In this document: one piece after another, positions 10,706 through 19,315 of the stretch
Position numbering within the stretch: position 1 is the stretch's first letter
How the letters are laid out: the number at the start of each line of letters is the position of its first letter
Origin: Mycolicibacterium komanii
Lineage (GTDB): Bacteria; Actinomycetota; Actinomycetes; Mycobacteriales; Mycobacteriaceae
Assembly (NCBI RefSeq): GCF_001050035.1
Contig: NZ_CVTA01000044.1
Location: 234,581 to 298,580 of the forward strand
Length of the DNA: 64,000 nucleotides
Direction of reading: 5' to 3'
Position numbers and translations under genes: made by a program
The notes under the pieces: model-generated
Databases searched by the model: none
Told to the model about the DNA's origin: nothing
What the model saw: only the letters and a program-made list of their open reading frames with translations

Positions 10706-11140
10706 CTACCGAACCGCGTCGGGCGACGTCAGCGCGATGACGCGGTAGCCGACGGCGGCCGGCCAGCCGATGTGGCCGTGCACGTGCACCTGCAGCCACG
10801 TCGGCGCCCCAGACGGGTCGTCGGTGAACGTCGCGGCGGCGTCGACGACCGCACCCGTCTCGCCCGAGCCCGCCAGAACGACCGAGACCGACAGCGTCGG
10901 AGTGCCCAGCGCGGCCCGGTCGTACGGGAGGCTGTCCGGGATGAAGAACGACGCCGAGAAGTTCGGCGACCGAATGCCTCTGGGCGCGTTGGGCGCTCGG
11001 CGCAGCGCGAGGCCCGACACGATCGGTTTGCCGTCGAACCAGGCGGTGCCGGTGTACTCGGTGCGGCGCGCGTCTGCGCCGTTCGGGAGCTTGACCAGGG
11101 TGTCGATGCGCGGTTGCGGCTCGACTTCGACCATCGTCAT
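10706..11140 (-). CDS. hypothetical protein sharing a palindromic promoter with the acyl-CoA dehydrogenase
   Basis: The product is 144 residues from ATG 11140 ([11 protein letters not shown]), or 157 from GTG 11179. It is rich in beta-type sequence ('[18 protein letters not shown]', '[16 protein letters not shown]') and has no signal peptide or recognised domain. An AGGAC element about 10 bases upstream favours ATG 11140; the GTG would suit a near-leaderless transcript from the palindrome at 11188-11219. Its divergent pairing with an acyl-CoA dehydrogenase hints at lipid metabolism, but nothing more can be said. Confidence 0.5.
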   Translation of the reverse strand: MTMVEVEPQPRIDTLVKLPNGADARRTEYTGTAWFDGKPIVSGLALRRAPNAPRGIRSPNFSASFFIPDSLPYDRAALGTPTLSVSVVLAGSGETGAVVDAAATFTDDPSGAPTWLQVHVHGHIGWPAAVGYRVIALTSPDAVR

Positions 11141-11187
11141 CGCGGCGTTCCGTCCTACCGGCGCTGTTAGGTCTGCCACAATACTTC

Positions 11188-11219
11188 GCCGCTATCTTAC
11201 TCCGCAGTAAGATAGCGGC
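11188..11219. promoter_or_regulatory. perfect 14-bp inverted repeat (operator/divergent promoter)
   Basis: GCCGCTATCTTACT at 11188-11201 is exactly repeated in inverse at 11206-11219, with spacer CCGC. It ends one base before the ATG at 11220. Each arm contains a TAAGAT (-10 type TANNNT), on the plus strand at 11208-11213, seven bases from the ATG. That suggests a leaderless start for the acyl-CoA dehydrogenase and a symmetric promoter in the other direction. The TTACT-n4-AGTAA core is typical of TetR-family operators; the regulator is not in the window. Confidence 0.7.
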
Positions 11220-12431
11220 ATGTCCTTCTCGCTTGAGCTGTCCCCCGACCTCGTCCACGTCCGGGACTGGGTCCACGAGTTCGCCGCCGACGTCGTCCGT
11301 CCCGCCGCCGCGGAGTGGGACGAGCGCGAGGAGACCCCGTGGCCGATCATCCAGGAGGCGGCGAAGGTCGGCCTGTACTCGATGGAGTTCTTCGCCGAGC
11401 AGGCCGCCGAGCCGTCCGGCCTGGGCATGCTCGTCGCGTTCGAGGAGATGTTCTGGGGTGACGCGGGTATCGCGCTGTCGATCCTGGGCACCGGCCTGGC
11501 GGCGGCGTCGCTGGCCGCCAACGGCACCCGCGAGCAGATAGGTGAATGGGTTCCCCAGATGTTCGGCAGCGTGAACGAACCGAAGGTCGCGTCGTTCTGC
11601 TCGTCGGAACCCGGCGCCGGTTCCGATGTCGGCGCCATCCTCACCCGCGCCCGCTACGACGAGGCCAAGGACGAATGGGTGCTCAACGGCGTCAAGACCT
11701 GGGCCACCAACGGCGGTATCGCCGAGGTGCATATCGTAGTCGCGTCGGTGTATCCCGAACTCGGCACGCGCGGGCAGGCCACGTTCATCATCCCGCCGAA
11801 CACCCCCGGCTGCCGGCAGGGGCAGAAGTTCCTCAAGCACGGCATCCGCGCTTCGCACACCGCCGAGGTGCTGCTCGAGGACGTGCGCATCGCCGGCAAC
11901 CTGATCGTCGGCGGCAGGGACAAGTTCGAGGAGCGGATCGCGCGGGTGCGCGAGGGCAAGCGGGCCAAGAGCCAGGCCGCGCTGGCGACGTTCGAGCGCA
12001 CGCGGCCCACGGTCGGCGCGATGGCGGTCGGCGTCGCGCGCGCGGCCTACGAGTACGCGCTCGACTACGCCGGCCAGCGCGAGCAGTTCGGCAAGAAGAT
12101 CGGCGAATTCCAGGCCATCGCGTTCAAGCTGGCCGATATGAAGGCCCGCATCGACGCCGCCCGGCTGCTGGTCTGGCGGGCCGGCTGGATGGCACGCAAC
12201 GGCAAGCCGTTCGACAACGCCGAGGGTTCGATGGCCAAGCTGGTCGCCAGCGAGACCGCGGTGCACGTCACCGACGAGGCGATCCAGATCCTCGGCGGCA
12301 ACGGCTACACCCGCGAGTATCCCGTCGAGCGGATGCACCGCGACGCCAAGATCTTCACGATCTTCGAGGGCACCAGCGAAATTCAGCGCCTGGTGATCGG
12401 CCGCGCGGTCACCGGCCTCGAAATCCGCTAG
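11220..12431 (+). CDS. acyl-CoA dehydrogenase (FadE family)
   Basis: The 403-residue flavoenzyme introduces a 2,3-double bond in an acyl-CoA thioester. Visible signatures are '[14 protein letters not shown]' (substrate and FAD contact), 'TWATNGG', '[15 protein letters not shown]' and the C-terminal '[19 protein letters not shown]'. The catalytic base is expected at E383 in '[11 protein letters not shown]'. ATG 11220 abuts a perfect palindrome, so expression is probably controlled by a DNA-binding regulator. Chain-length specificity cannot be inferred. Confidence 0.93.
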   Translation: MSFSLELSPDLVHVRDWVHEFAADVVRPAAAEWDEREETPWPIIQEAAKVGLYSMEFFAEQAAEPSGLGMLVAFEEMFWGDAGIALSILGTGLAAASLAANGTREQIGEWVPQMFGSVNEPKVASFCSSEPGAGSDVGAILTRARYDEAKDEWVLNGVKTWATNGGIAEVHIVVASVYPELGTRGQATFIIPPNTPGCRQGQKFLKHGIRASHTAEVLLEDVRIAGNLIVGGRDKFEERIARVREGKRAKSQAALATFERTRPTVGAMAVGVARAAYEYALDYAGQREQFGKKIGEFQAIAFKLADMKARIDAARLLVWRAGWMARNGKPFDNAEGSMAKLVASETAVHVTDEAIQILGGNGYTREYPVERMHRDAKIFTIFEGTSEIQRLVIGRAVTGLEIR

Positions 12432-12437
12432 CTGTCT

Positions 12438-12490
12438 GCGATTTGTGCACATTTGAGAGCGCTCACCGCTCCCCGATGTGCACAAGTCGC
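12438..12490. terminator. hairpin between convergent fadE-type gene and pdxT
   Basis: GCGATTTGTGCACAT at 12438-12452 pairs with 12476-12490 (15 base pairs, one T/C difference giving a G-U type pair on one strand). It lies between stops at 12431 and 12497, so it can serve both directions. The loop is 23 bases and there is no U-tract. Confidence 0.55.
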
Positions 12491-12496
12491 CCGGGA

Positions 12497-13081
12497 TTAG
12501 AGCATGTCGACGAACAGTTTGTGGATGCGACGATCGCCGGTCATCTCCGGATGGAAGGCCGTCGCGAGCCGTTTGCCCTGTCGCACCGCCACGATGTGAC
12601 CGGCGGCCTCGGCCAGCACCTCGACGTCGGGCCCGACGCGTTCGGCCCACGGTGCGCGGATGAACACGGCGTGCACCGGGCCGTCGACGCCGCCGAACGC
12701 CAGATCGTCTTCGAACGAGTTGACCTGACGACCAAAGGCATTGCGCCGCACCGTCATATCGATCGCCTTCAGCGGTGTGGCCTCGCGACCCGCCGCTCCG
12801 GCATCCAGGATCTCCGAGGCCAGCAGGATCATGCCCGCACACGAGCCGTACGCCGGCATGCCGTCGGCCAGCCGCGACCGCAGCGGTTCGAGCAGGTCGA
12901 GTTCGCGCAGCAGATGGCTCATCGCAGTGGACTCCCCGCCGGGGATCACCAGCGCGTCGACGGCCTCCAGTTCGCGGACCCGCCGCACCGTCGAGGCCTC
13001 CGCCCCGGCCTCGCGCAGCGCGGCCAGGTGTTCGCGCGTATCGCCCTGCAGCGCAAGGACACCGACGTGTGGAGTGCTCAC
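12497..13081 (-). CDS. pdxT: pyridoxal 5'-phosphate synthase glutaminase subunit PdxT
   Basis: PdxT hydrolyses glutamine and passes ammonia to PdxS for direct synthesis of PLP. The 194-residue class I amidotransferase has '[14 protein letters not shown]', nucleophile C81 in 'YGSCAGM' and the H177/E179 pair in 'AFHPEMTGD'. GTG 13081 gives the conserved start '[13 protein letters not shown]' and overlaps the tesB stop (GTGA). Its partner pdxS lies one gene upstream. Confidence 0.96.
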   Translation of the reverse strand: MSTPHVGVLALQGDTREHLAALREAGAEASTVRRVRELEAVDALVIPGGESTAMSHLLRELDLLEPLRSRLADGMPAYGSCAGMILLASEILDAGAAGREATPLKAIDMTVRRNAFGRQVNSFEDDLAFGGVDGPVHAVFIRAPWAERVGPDVEVLAEAAGHIVAVRQGKRLATAFHPEMTGDRRIHKLFVDML

Positions 13082-13917
13082 GGTTTGTAGTCGCGCTTGA
13101 AGCGGGTCAGCCCCTCTTGCATGACCGCCGCCACCATCTCGCCGTACTGGTTGAAGAGCTTGCCCTGGCACAGCGACCGGCCACCGGACGCCGACGGCGA
13201 GGACTGGTCGTAGAGCAGCCACTCGTCGGCGCGGAACGGGCGCATGAACCACATCGCGTGGTCGAGGGAGGCGACCTGCAGGTGCTTGCGCTCCTTCGGA
13301 TAGTTCACCTGCGCCGAGCCCAGCAGGGTCAGGTCGCTCATGTAGGCCAGCGCGCAGATGTGCAGCACCGGGTCGTCGGGCAGGGGGTCTCGGTGCCTGA
13401 ACCACACCTGCTGTTGAGATGCCTTGCCCGGCAGCTTGTTCAACGTCTCCCGCGGAATGATCCGCACGTCCCACTCGTCGAACTGGCGGAAGCTGGCGTC
13501 GTCGAACACCTCGCTGACCGACGCGTAGTTCGGAATCTCCTCGGGCGATGCCGCGACGGGCATCGCATCCTGGTGCTCGATACCGCTCTGGTCGGTCTGG
13601 AAGGACGCCGACATCGAAAAGATCGTCTCGCCGTGCTGGATCGCATTCACGCGACGCGTCACGAACGACCCGCCGTCACGCAGGCGTTCCACGATGTACA
13701 CCGTCGGCGCCTTGGCGTCCCCGGGGCGGAGGAAGTACCCGTGCAACGAGTGCACCTGGAACGCCGGATCGACTGTGCGCACCGCCGAAACCAGTGACTG
13801 CCCCGCGACGTGTCCGCCGAAAGTGCGCTGCAGGAAACCGGATTCGGGGCTGAACACGCTGCCCCGGTAGATGTTGACCTCGAGCTGTTCCAGGTCGAGG
13901 ATCTTTTCGATCGCCAT
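13078..13917 (-). CDS. tesB: acyl-CoA thioesterase II (TesB type)
   Basis: The 279-residue double-hotdog thioesterase hydrolyses acyl-CoA to free acid and CoA. It shows '[16 protein letters not shown]' and '[11 protein letters not shown]' in the first hotdog and the active-site aspartate motif '[12 protein letters not shown]' in the second. It sits between pdxS and pdxT with only a 9-base gap and a 4-base overlap. The same arrangement is known in M. tuberculosis (tesB2 between snzP and snoP), so co-transcription is conserved although no metabolic link is obvious. Confidence 0.93.
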   Translation of the reverse strand: MAIEKILDLEQLEVNIYRGSVFSPESGFLQRTFGGHVAGQSLVSAVRTVDPAFQVHSLHGYFLRPGDAKAPTVYIVERLRDGGSFVTRRVNAIQHGETIFSMSASFQTDQSGIEHQDAMPVAASPEEIPNYASVSEVFDDASFRQFDEWDVRIIPRETLNKLPGKASQQQVWFRHRDPLPDDPVLHICALAYMSDLTLLGSAQVNYPKERKHLQVASLDHAMWFMRPFRADEWLLYDQSSPSASGGRSLCQGKLFNQYGEMVAAVMQEGLTRFKRDYKP

Positions 13918-13926
13918 CCGGTCCGC

Positions 13927-14835
13927 TTACCAGCCGCGTTCGGCGAGCCGGTGCGGTGCCGCGACGTCCTCCACGTTGATGCCGACCATCGGCTCACCCA
14001 ACCCGCGCGACACCTTGGCCAGCACGTCGGGATCGTCGTAGAACGTCGTGGCCTTCACGATCGCCGCAGCGCGCGCCGCGGGGTCGCCGGACTTGAAGAT
14101 GCCCGACCCGACGAACACGCCCTCGGCGCCGAGCTGCATCATCATCGCCGCGTCGGCCGGGGTCGCGATGCCACCGGCGGTGAACAGCGTCACGGGCAGC
14201 TTGCCGGCCCGAGCCACCTCGACCACCAGGTCGTAGGGCGCCTGCAGCTCCTTGGCCGCGACATAGAGCTCGTCCTCCGACAGCGAGGTGAGGCGCCGGA
14301 TCTCGCCGCCGATCTGACGCATGTGGGTGGTGGCGTTGGACACGTCGCCGGTACCGGCTTCGCCCTTCGAGCGGATCATCGCCGCGCCCTCGGTGATGCG
14401 GCGCAGCGCCTCGCCGAGGTTGGTCGCACCGCACACGAACGGCACGGTGAACTTCCACTTGTCGATGTGGTGGGTGTAGTCGGCGGGGGTCAGCACCTCG
14501 GACTCGTCGATGTAGTCGACGCCGAGGCTCTGCAGGATCTGCGCCTCCACGAAGTGGCCGATGCGGACCTTGGCCATCACCGGGATCGTGACCGCCGAGA
14601 TGATGCCCTCGATGAGATCGGGATCACTCATGCGGGCGACGCCGCCCTGGGCGCGGATGTCGGCGGGCACCCGTTCGAGCGCCATGACCGCCACCGCACC
14701 GGCGCCCTCGGCGATCCTGGCCTGCTCAGGCGTGACGACGTCCATGATCACGCCACCCTTGAGCATCTCGGCCATGCCGCGCTTCACCCGGGCTGTTCCG
14801 GTTTGGGTCACCGACCCGTTCGGTGCGGTATCCAC
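13927..14835 (-). CDS. pdxS: pyridoxal 5'-phosphate synthase PdxS
   Basis: PdxS condenses ribose 5-phosphate, glyceraldehyde 3-phosphate and ammonia to PLP as a dodecameric TIM barrel. The 302-residue protein carries '[20 protein letters not shown]', the lysine in '[13 protein letters not shown]' (K89) and the phosphate loop '[13 protein letters not shown]'. GTG 14835 is chosen because GGAGGAGAT lies just upstream; residues upstream in the open frame are not conserved. Confidence 0.97.
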   Translation of the reverse strand: MDTAPNGSVTQTGTARVKRGMAEMLKGGVIMDVVTPEQARIAEGAGAVAVMALERVPADIRAQGGVARMSDPDLIEGIISAVTIPVMAKVRIGHFVEAQILQSLGVDYIDESEVLTPADYTHHIDKWKFTVPFVCGATNLGEALRRITEGAAMIRSKGEAGTGDVSNATTHMRQIGGEIRRLTSLSEDELYVAAKELQAPYDLVVEVARAGKLPVTLFTAGGIATPADAAMMMQLGAEGVFVGSGIFKSGDPAARAAAIVKATTFYDDPDVLAKVSRGLGEPMVGINVEDVAAPHRLAERGW

Positions 14836-14901
14836 TGCTATCTCCTCCGAATCGCTACTGATCCAGTCTAAACGCGGCCGCAAATGTGTTGATTCCGCAC
14901 T

Positions 14902-15408
14902 TCAGCGGATCGATTGCAACTGCTGATGCGCACCGCCCCCGCGCGCGTCGGCGACCGCATTGGCCTGTTCCAGCAACTCGCCGAGTTGGAGCGGGTAGAC
15001 GGTTTCGCCATTGGCGACCAGCTCTTGGATCATTGTCTCATCACACCAGCGATAGCCGTGAATCGTGCGCCGCTCGAGCGCGGTGTGACCGCCGACGGAC
15101 GGTTCGAACCGCGTCGTGCGGTACACGAAAAATAGCTCTTCGCTGCGGATCACCGCACCGTCGAACTCGAACACCGCCTGACGCCGCCACAGCGGTCCGA
15201 CCAGGTCGGCCGCGGTCACGTGCAGTCCGGTCTCCTCGCCCACCTCCCGTGCCGCAGCGTCCGCCAGCTCCTCCCCTGATTCCACCGCACCGCCGACGGT
15301 GAACCACCATCGCGGCGCGTCGGCCAGCCCCGGGTCCGAGCCGCGAAACAGCAGCACGGCGCCGGCCTCGTCGAGCAGAACCACTCGCGCCGACGTGCGC
15401 CAACTCAC
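14902..15408 (-). CDS. NUDIX hydrolase
   Basis: The 168-residue protein contains a complete Nudix box at residues 40-62: G40, E46, R54, E55, E58, E59 and G61 ('EEL ADAAAREVGEETG' region), so it should be a metal-dependent hydrolase of nucleoside-diphosphate-linked substrates. It starts at GTG 15408, overlapping the stop of the LemA-like gene. In M. tuberculosis the equivalent Rv2609c is, as I recall, one membrane protein of about 351 residues carrying a MutT signature, so here the two parts are separate genes. Confidence 0.88.
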   Translation of the reverse strand: MSWRTSARVVLLDEAGAVLLFRGSDPGLADAPRWWFTVGGAVESGEELADAAAREVGEETGLHVTAADLVGPLWRRQAVFEFDGAVIRSEELFFVYRTTRFEPSVGGHTALERRTIHGYRWCDETMIQELVANGETVYPLQLGELLEQANAVADARGGGAHQQLQSIR

Positions 15409-15932
15409 CTGCGGCCGACCTCCGGTACCGTCTCGGGTCGCTCGACGATCTCGAAATACGTTGGCAGCGCCGCGGTTCCGCCGAGCCGCAGCAGTCGCAC
15501 CACCGGCCGTTCGCGCAGCGCGAGGGTGTCGCGTACCGCGTCGTTGTGAAAGCGGCGGGCCAGCACCACCCGCGCTTCGGCGTCGGACAGTTCGGTGACC
15601 AGCGGTGGCGGCAACGTCGTCAGGTCCACCCGGGCCAGCGCGGCCGACAGATCGTTCTCGGCGCCCTCGCGCCCCGGCCGGGGTGCCCGCTCGGCGGCGT
15701 CGGCCAGCGCGGCCAGCCGGGCGGCGTCCGGTCCCTCGCCATAGGCGTCGACAGCGACCGCACGGGCGACGACCGCGCGGCGGCCCAACGCGCCGTCGAG
15801 CGCCTGCCAGGACAGGTCGTATCGCACGTGCAGCCGGTCCAGGCGGTTGGCCGTCTGCAACGCCCATCCGCCGACCGCCAGAATGAGCACCACCAGCACC
15901 GCCAGCGTGATCACGACGATCCAGGTGATCAC
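15405..15932 (-). CDS. single-pass membrane protein, LemA-like
   Basis: The 175-residue product has one N-terminal transmembrane helix ('WIVVITLAVLVVLILAVGGW') followed by a soluble helical part with 'LHVRYDLSWQALDGALGRRAVVARAVA'-type sequence (quoted in full elsewhere only in part) and 'ARRFHNDAVRDTLALRERP', which recalls LemA proteins. It starts at GTG 15932 overlapping the pimA stop and ends overlapping the NUDIX start. Function unknown; it probably anchors or partners the NUDIX enzyme at the membrane. Confidence 0.7.
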   Translation of the reverse strand: MITWIVVITLAVLVVLILAVGGWALQTANRLDRLHVRYDLSWQALDGALGRRAVVARAVAVDAYGEGPDAARLAALADAAERAPRPGREGAENDLSAALARVDLTTLPPPLVTELSDAEARVVLARRFHNDAVRDTLALRERPVVRLLRLGGTAALPTYFEIVERPETVPEVGRR

Positions 15933-17119
15933 CGAACGCCTCCGGTCGCCTTCCTGGTCCTCGCGGTTCTCGCCGTCTTGGCCCGGCCGCCGTCACCGCC
16001 GGAGACCGTGACCTTGGTGCCCGAGCCCGAGACCGTTTCGTAGACGCGCATGATCTGCCGGGCCACCACCGACCAGTCGTAGCGCCGCACCGCCTGGGTG
16101 GCCGCCGCGATATAACTCTCGCGCACCGCATCGTCGGCGAGCACCTCGATCAGCCCGTCGGCCAGCGCCGCTGCGTCGTCGACCGGGACCAGGCGGCCCG
16201 CCGCCCCGTCGTCGAGCACCTGACGGAACGCGTCGAGGTCACTGGCCACCACCGCGGTGCCAGCCGCCATCGCCTCGACGAGCACGATGCCGAAGCTCTC
16301 GCCGCCGGTGTGAGGCGCGCAGTACACGTCGGCGCTGCGCATCGCCGACGCCTTGTCCGCGTCGTCGACCTGACCGAGGAAGCGCAGATGCATGGCCAAT
16401 TCGCCGGCGTCGTCGCGCAATTCGTCTTCGTCCCCGCGTCCGACGACGAGGATCTCGACGTCGGGGAATCGCTCGACCAGCTTCGGCAGCGCGCGCAGCA
16501 GCACGGCCATGCCCTTGCGGGGTTCGTCGTAGCGGCCCAGGAACAGCACCGACTTCCCGGCTCGCGGGTAACCGTCGAGCATCGGCGCCGACGCGAACGC
16601 CCCCACGTCGACACCATTGGGGATCACCACCGCATCGCTGCCCAGGGCCTCCATCTGCCAGCGACGAGCGAGGTCGGACACCGCGATGCGACCGACGATC
16701 TTCTCGTGCATCGGGCGCAGGATCGGCTCGAACACGGTGAGCGTCAACGACTTTGTGGTCGAGGTGTGGAATGTCGCGACGATCGGTCCCTCGGCGATGT
16801 TGAGTGCCAGCATCGACAGGCTGGGGGCGTTGGGCTCGTGCAGGTGCAGCACGTCGAACTCGCCTTCAGCGATCCACCGCTTCACCAGCCGGTGCGTCGC
16901 CGGCCCGAACCGCAGGCGTGCGACGGATCCGTTGTACGGAATCGGCACCGCCTTGCCGCCCGAAACGACGTAGTCCGGCAGCTCGGCCCCCGGCGACGAC
17001 GGCGCGAGCACGCTGACGTGGTGGCCCAGGCCGTCCATGACGTCGGCCAGCTGCAGCACGTGCGACTGCACCCCACCGGGCACGTCGAACGAGTACGGGC
17101 AGACCATGCCGATTCTCAC
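15929..17119 (-). CDS. pimA: phosphatidyl-myo-inositol mannosyltransferase PimA
   Basis: PimA adds the first mannose from GDP-mannose to phosphatidylinositol at the inner leaflet, an essential step of PIM/LM/LAM synthesis. The 396-residue GT-B enzyme (GT4 family) has 'MVCPYSFDVPGGVQSHV', 'VATFHTSTTKS', 'SVLFLGRYDEPRKGM' and the donor-site motif 'GGESFGIVLVEAMAAG'. GTG 17119 (VRIGMVCPYS) is the conserved start and overlaps the patA stop. A lysine/arginine- and threonine-rich tail of about 30 residues follows the catalytic domain. Confidence 0.97.
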   Translation of the reverse strand: MRIGMVCPYSFDVPGGVQSHVLQLADVMDGLGHHVSVLAPSSPGAELPDYVVSGGKAVPIPYNGSVARLRFGPATHRLVKRWIAEGEFDVLHLHEPNAPSLSMLALNIAEGPIVATFHTSTTKSLTLTVFEPILRPMHEKIVGRIAVSDLARRWQMEALGSDAVVIPNGVDVGAFASAPMLDGYPRAGKSVLFLGRYDEPRKGMAVLLRALPKLVERFPDVEILVVGRGDEDELRDDAGELAMHLRFLGQVDDADKASAMRSADVYCAPHTGGESFGIVLVEAMAAGTAVVASDLDAFRQVLDDGAAGRLVPVDDAAALADGLIEVLADDAVRESYIAAATQAVRRYDWSVVARQIMRVYETVSGSGTKVTVSGGDGGRAKTARTARTRKATGGVR

Positions 17120-18054
17120 GGGCTGGCCTCCAGCTTCGCGCGCCGCTCGGCCGACAGGTCCGCCAGCCACTGCGGTTGCATCATGTGCCAGTCGGCGGGG
17201 TGGGCGGCGATGTTGCGGGCGAACCGGTCGGCCAATGCCTGCGTGATGGCGGTGACGTCGCCCGACGATGTGTCGATCTCGGGATAGACCCGCATGCCCC
17301 AACCATCGCCTTCGAACCAGCAGTGCACCGGGAACAGCGCCGCCCCGGTCTCGATCGCGAGTTTGGCCGAGCCGGCGGGCATGCGCGTGGCTTCGCCGAA
17401 GAATTCCACCTCGACCCCGTTGCGGCTCAGGTCGCGCTCGGCCATCAGGCATATGGGTCGGTTGTCGCGTAACCGTTCGGCGAGGACCTCGAAGGGCGGG
17501 CGGTCACCGCCGGTCAGCGGTATGACCTCGAAGCCGAGGCCTTCTCGGTATTCCACGAAGCGCTTGTACAGCGACTCGGGTTTGAGCCGTTCGGCCACCG
17601 TGGTGAACGTGCCGTAGTTCTGGGCCAGCCAGACTCCGGCCATGTCCCAGTTGCCGCTGTGCGGCAGGGACAGCACCGCGCCGCGGCCGGCGTCCAGCGC
17701 GCCCCAGAGTAGGTCGATGTCGTCCACGACCAACTCCCGGCCGAGCGCCTCGTGGTCCATCGTCGGCAACCGGAATGCCTCCCGCCAATATCGGGCGTAG
17801 GAGGCCAGCGAAGCACGAATCAAGCCGTCGGGCACCTGCTCGGGCGCCACGCCGACGACCCGTGCCAGGTTCTTGCGCAGCTGTTCGGGCCCGCCGCCAC
17901 GGGCCGCGAAGTGTGCACCGGCATCGAAAGTGTTGCGGGCGAAGAACTCCGGCATCGCGCGCACCACCCGCCAGCCGGCGGCGTACCCCCAGTCCGCCAA
18001 CCGGCCACCCAACGGGTTGGCACTGGCCGTCGGTCCCGAGGGGGTGGTCGTCAC
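17116..18054 (-). CDS. patA: phosphatidylinositol mannoside acyltransferase PatA
   Basis: PatA transfers palmitate from acyl-CoA to the 6-position of the mannose that PimA adds. The 312-residue LpxL/HtrB-type acyltransferase has the HX4D motif 'PHSGNWD' (H132, D137) and 'ICLMAERDLSRNGVEVEFFG', typical of the family. It starts at GTG 18054 (VTTTPSGP) and overlaps genes on both sides by four bases, so it is translated in step with pgsA1 and pimA. Confidence 0.95.
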   Translation of the reverse strand: MTTTPSGPTASANPLGGRLADWGYAAGWRVVRAMPEFFARNTFDAGAHFAARGGGPEQLRKNLARVVGVAPEQVPDGLIRASLASYARYWREAFRLPTMDHEALGRELVVDDIDLLWGALDAGRGAVLSLPHSGNWDMAGVWLAQNYGTFTTVAERLKPESLYKRFVEYREGLGFEVIPLTGGDRPPFEVLAERLRDNRPICLMAERDLSRNGVEVEFFGEATRMPAGSAKLAIETGAALFPVHCWFEGDGWGMRVYPEIDTSSGDVTAITQALADRFARNIAAHPADWHMMQPQWLADLSAERRAKLEASP

Positions 18055-18728
18055 GGCTCCCCCGCCTCCGGTTTGTCGCCGCCGGCGTTGGTGGTGTCGG
18101 GCTTGGCGATACGGTCCATCGCCCCGGGAGAGGTGCGCACGCTGTGCACGCGCTGCCCGAGGGTCACCAGGCTGGTCACCGCCAGCACCCACATCGCGAT
18201 GTGCAGCAACCACACCACTCCGAACAGGCCGGACAGACCCGCACCGACCAGCACGATGATCAGCCGTTCCGGACGCTCGATCAGGCCGCCCTCCGCCGAC
18301 AGGCCGCTCGCCTCGGCACGGGCCTTGATGTAGGAGATCACCTGCGACGTCACCAGGCAGATCGCCGTCGCGACGACCAGCGAGGTGCTCTGCATCCCGA
18401 ACGCCGCCCACCACAGCAGCCCGCAGAAAATGGCGCCGTCGCTGATCCGGTCGCAGGTCGCGTCCAGTACCGCGCCGAAACGGGTGCCGCCACCGCGTTG
18501 GCGGGCCATCGCCCCGTCGAGCATGTCGGCGAGCACGAAGATCCACACCGCGAACGAACCCCACCACAGCTGACCGATCGGGTACAGCGTCAACGCGCTC
18601 AACACTGACCCCGCGGTGCCCAGGATGGTGATGCTGTCCGGGGTGAAGCCCGCGCGCAGCGCGCCCTTGGCGATCGGCGTGCTGATCTTCTCGTACGCCG
18701 CCCGGGTCATCAGGTAGAAGTTGCTCAC
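18051..18728 (-). CDS. pgsA1: phosphatidylinositol phosphate synthase PgsA1
   Basis: This CDP-alcohol phosphatidyltransferase makes phosphatidylinositol phosphate from CDP-diacylglycerol and inositol 1-phosphate. The 225-residue membrane protein carries the full signature DxxDGxxARxxxxxxxxGxxxDxxxD at residues 68-93 (D68, D71, D89, D93). Six transmembrane segments are expected. GTG 18728 ([14 protein letters not shown]) is used; an ATG five codons upstream is possible but lies inside the HIT gene. Confidence 0.95.
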   Translation of the reverse strand: MSNFYLMTRAAYEKISTPIAKGALRAGFTPDSITILGTAGSVLSALTLYPIGQLWWGSFAVWIFVLADMLDGAMARQRGGGTRFGAVLDATCDRISDGAIFCGLLWWAAFGMQSTSLVVATAICLVTSQVISYIKARAEASGLSAEGGLIERPERLIIVLVGAGLSGLFGVVWLLHIAMWVLAVTSLVTLGQRVHSVRTSPGAMDRIAKPDTTNAGGDKPEAGEP

Positions 18729-19315
18729 TGCTGCCTCGCCCATTCTTTGGCCAGCAGTTCACGGGTCTCGCGCAGCAACTGCGGCACCGCTTTCGAGCCG
18801 CCGATGATCGTGATGAAGTTCGCGTCTCCGCTCCAGCGCGGCACCACATGCATGTGCAGGTGGTCGGCCAGCGAACCGCCCGCCGACTGGCCGAGGTTGA
18901 GCCCGACGTTGAATCCGTGCGGGTGCGATACCGCCTTGATCACGCGGATCAGCCTCTGCGTGAACGTGATCAGCTCGAGGCTCTCGTCGGCGGTGAGGTC
19001 CTCCAGTTCGGACACCCGTCGATACGGCACCACCATCGAATGCCCCGGGTTGTACGGGTAGAGGTTGAGCACGATGTAGACCGACTCGCCGCGCGCGACG
19101 ACCAGCCCCTCCTCGTCGGGCATCGTGGGGATGTCAGTGAACGGCTGACGCGACTTACCCTCGCCCGCCGATCCGCCCTTCATCGGCGCCTCGGCGATGT
19201 AGCTCATACGGTGCGGGGTCCACAACCGTTGCAGATGGTCGGGCTCACCGGCACCGCGGTCGACCACCGTGTGCTCGTTGTCGACGCCGCGGTCGGCGTG
19301 CTCTTCGGCGTTCAC
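18725..19315 (-). CDS. HIT-family Ap4A phosphorylase-like protein
   Basis: The 196-residue protein has the histidine triad '[10 protein letters not shown]' and the upstream '[16 protein letters not shown]' and '[19 protein letters not shown]' (in part). It is the counterpart of Rv2613c, which has been described as a diadenosine tetraphosphate phosphorylase. The start is GTG 19315, which overlaps the thrS stop and gives the usual N-terminal extension containing '[10 protein letters not shown]'. It is the second gene of the thrS-to-NUDIX operon. Confidence 0.92.
   Translation of the reverse strand: MNAEEHADRGVDNEHTVVDRGAGEPDHLQRLWTPHRMSYIAEAPMKGGSAGEGKSRQPFTDIPTMPDEEGLVVARGESVYIVLNLYPYNPGHSMVVPYRRVSELEDLTADESLELITFTQRLIRVIKAVSHPHGFNVGLNLGQSAGGSLADHLHMHVVPRWSGDANFITIIGGSKAVPQLLRETRELLAKEWARQQ

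Noticed and set aside
10623..12842. Very long minus-strand open frame continuing upstream of yebC
   Set aside because: It reads antisense through the acyl-CoA dehydrogenase and into pdxT; composition is arginine/glycine-rich without domains, and YebC has a clear conserved start at 10622.
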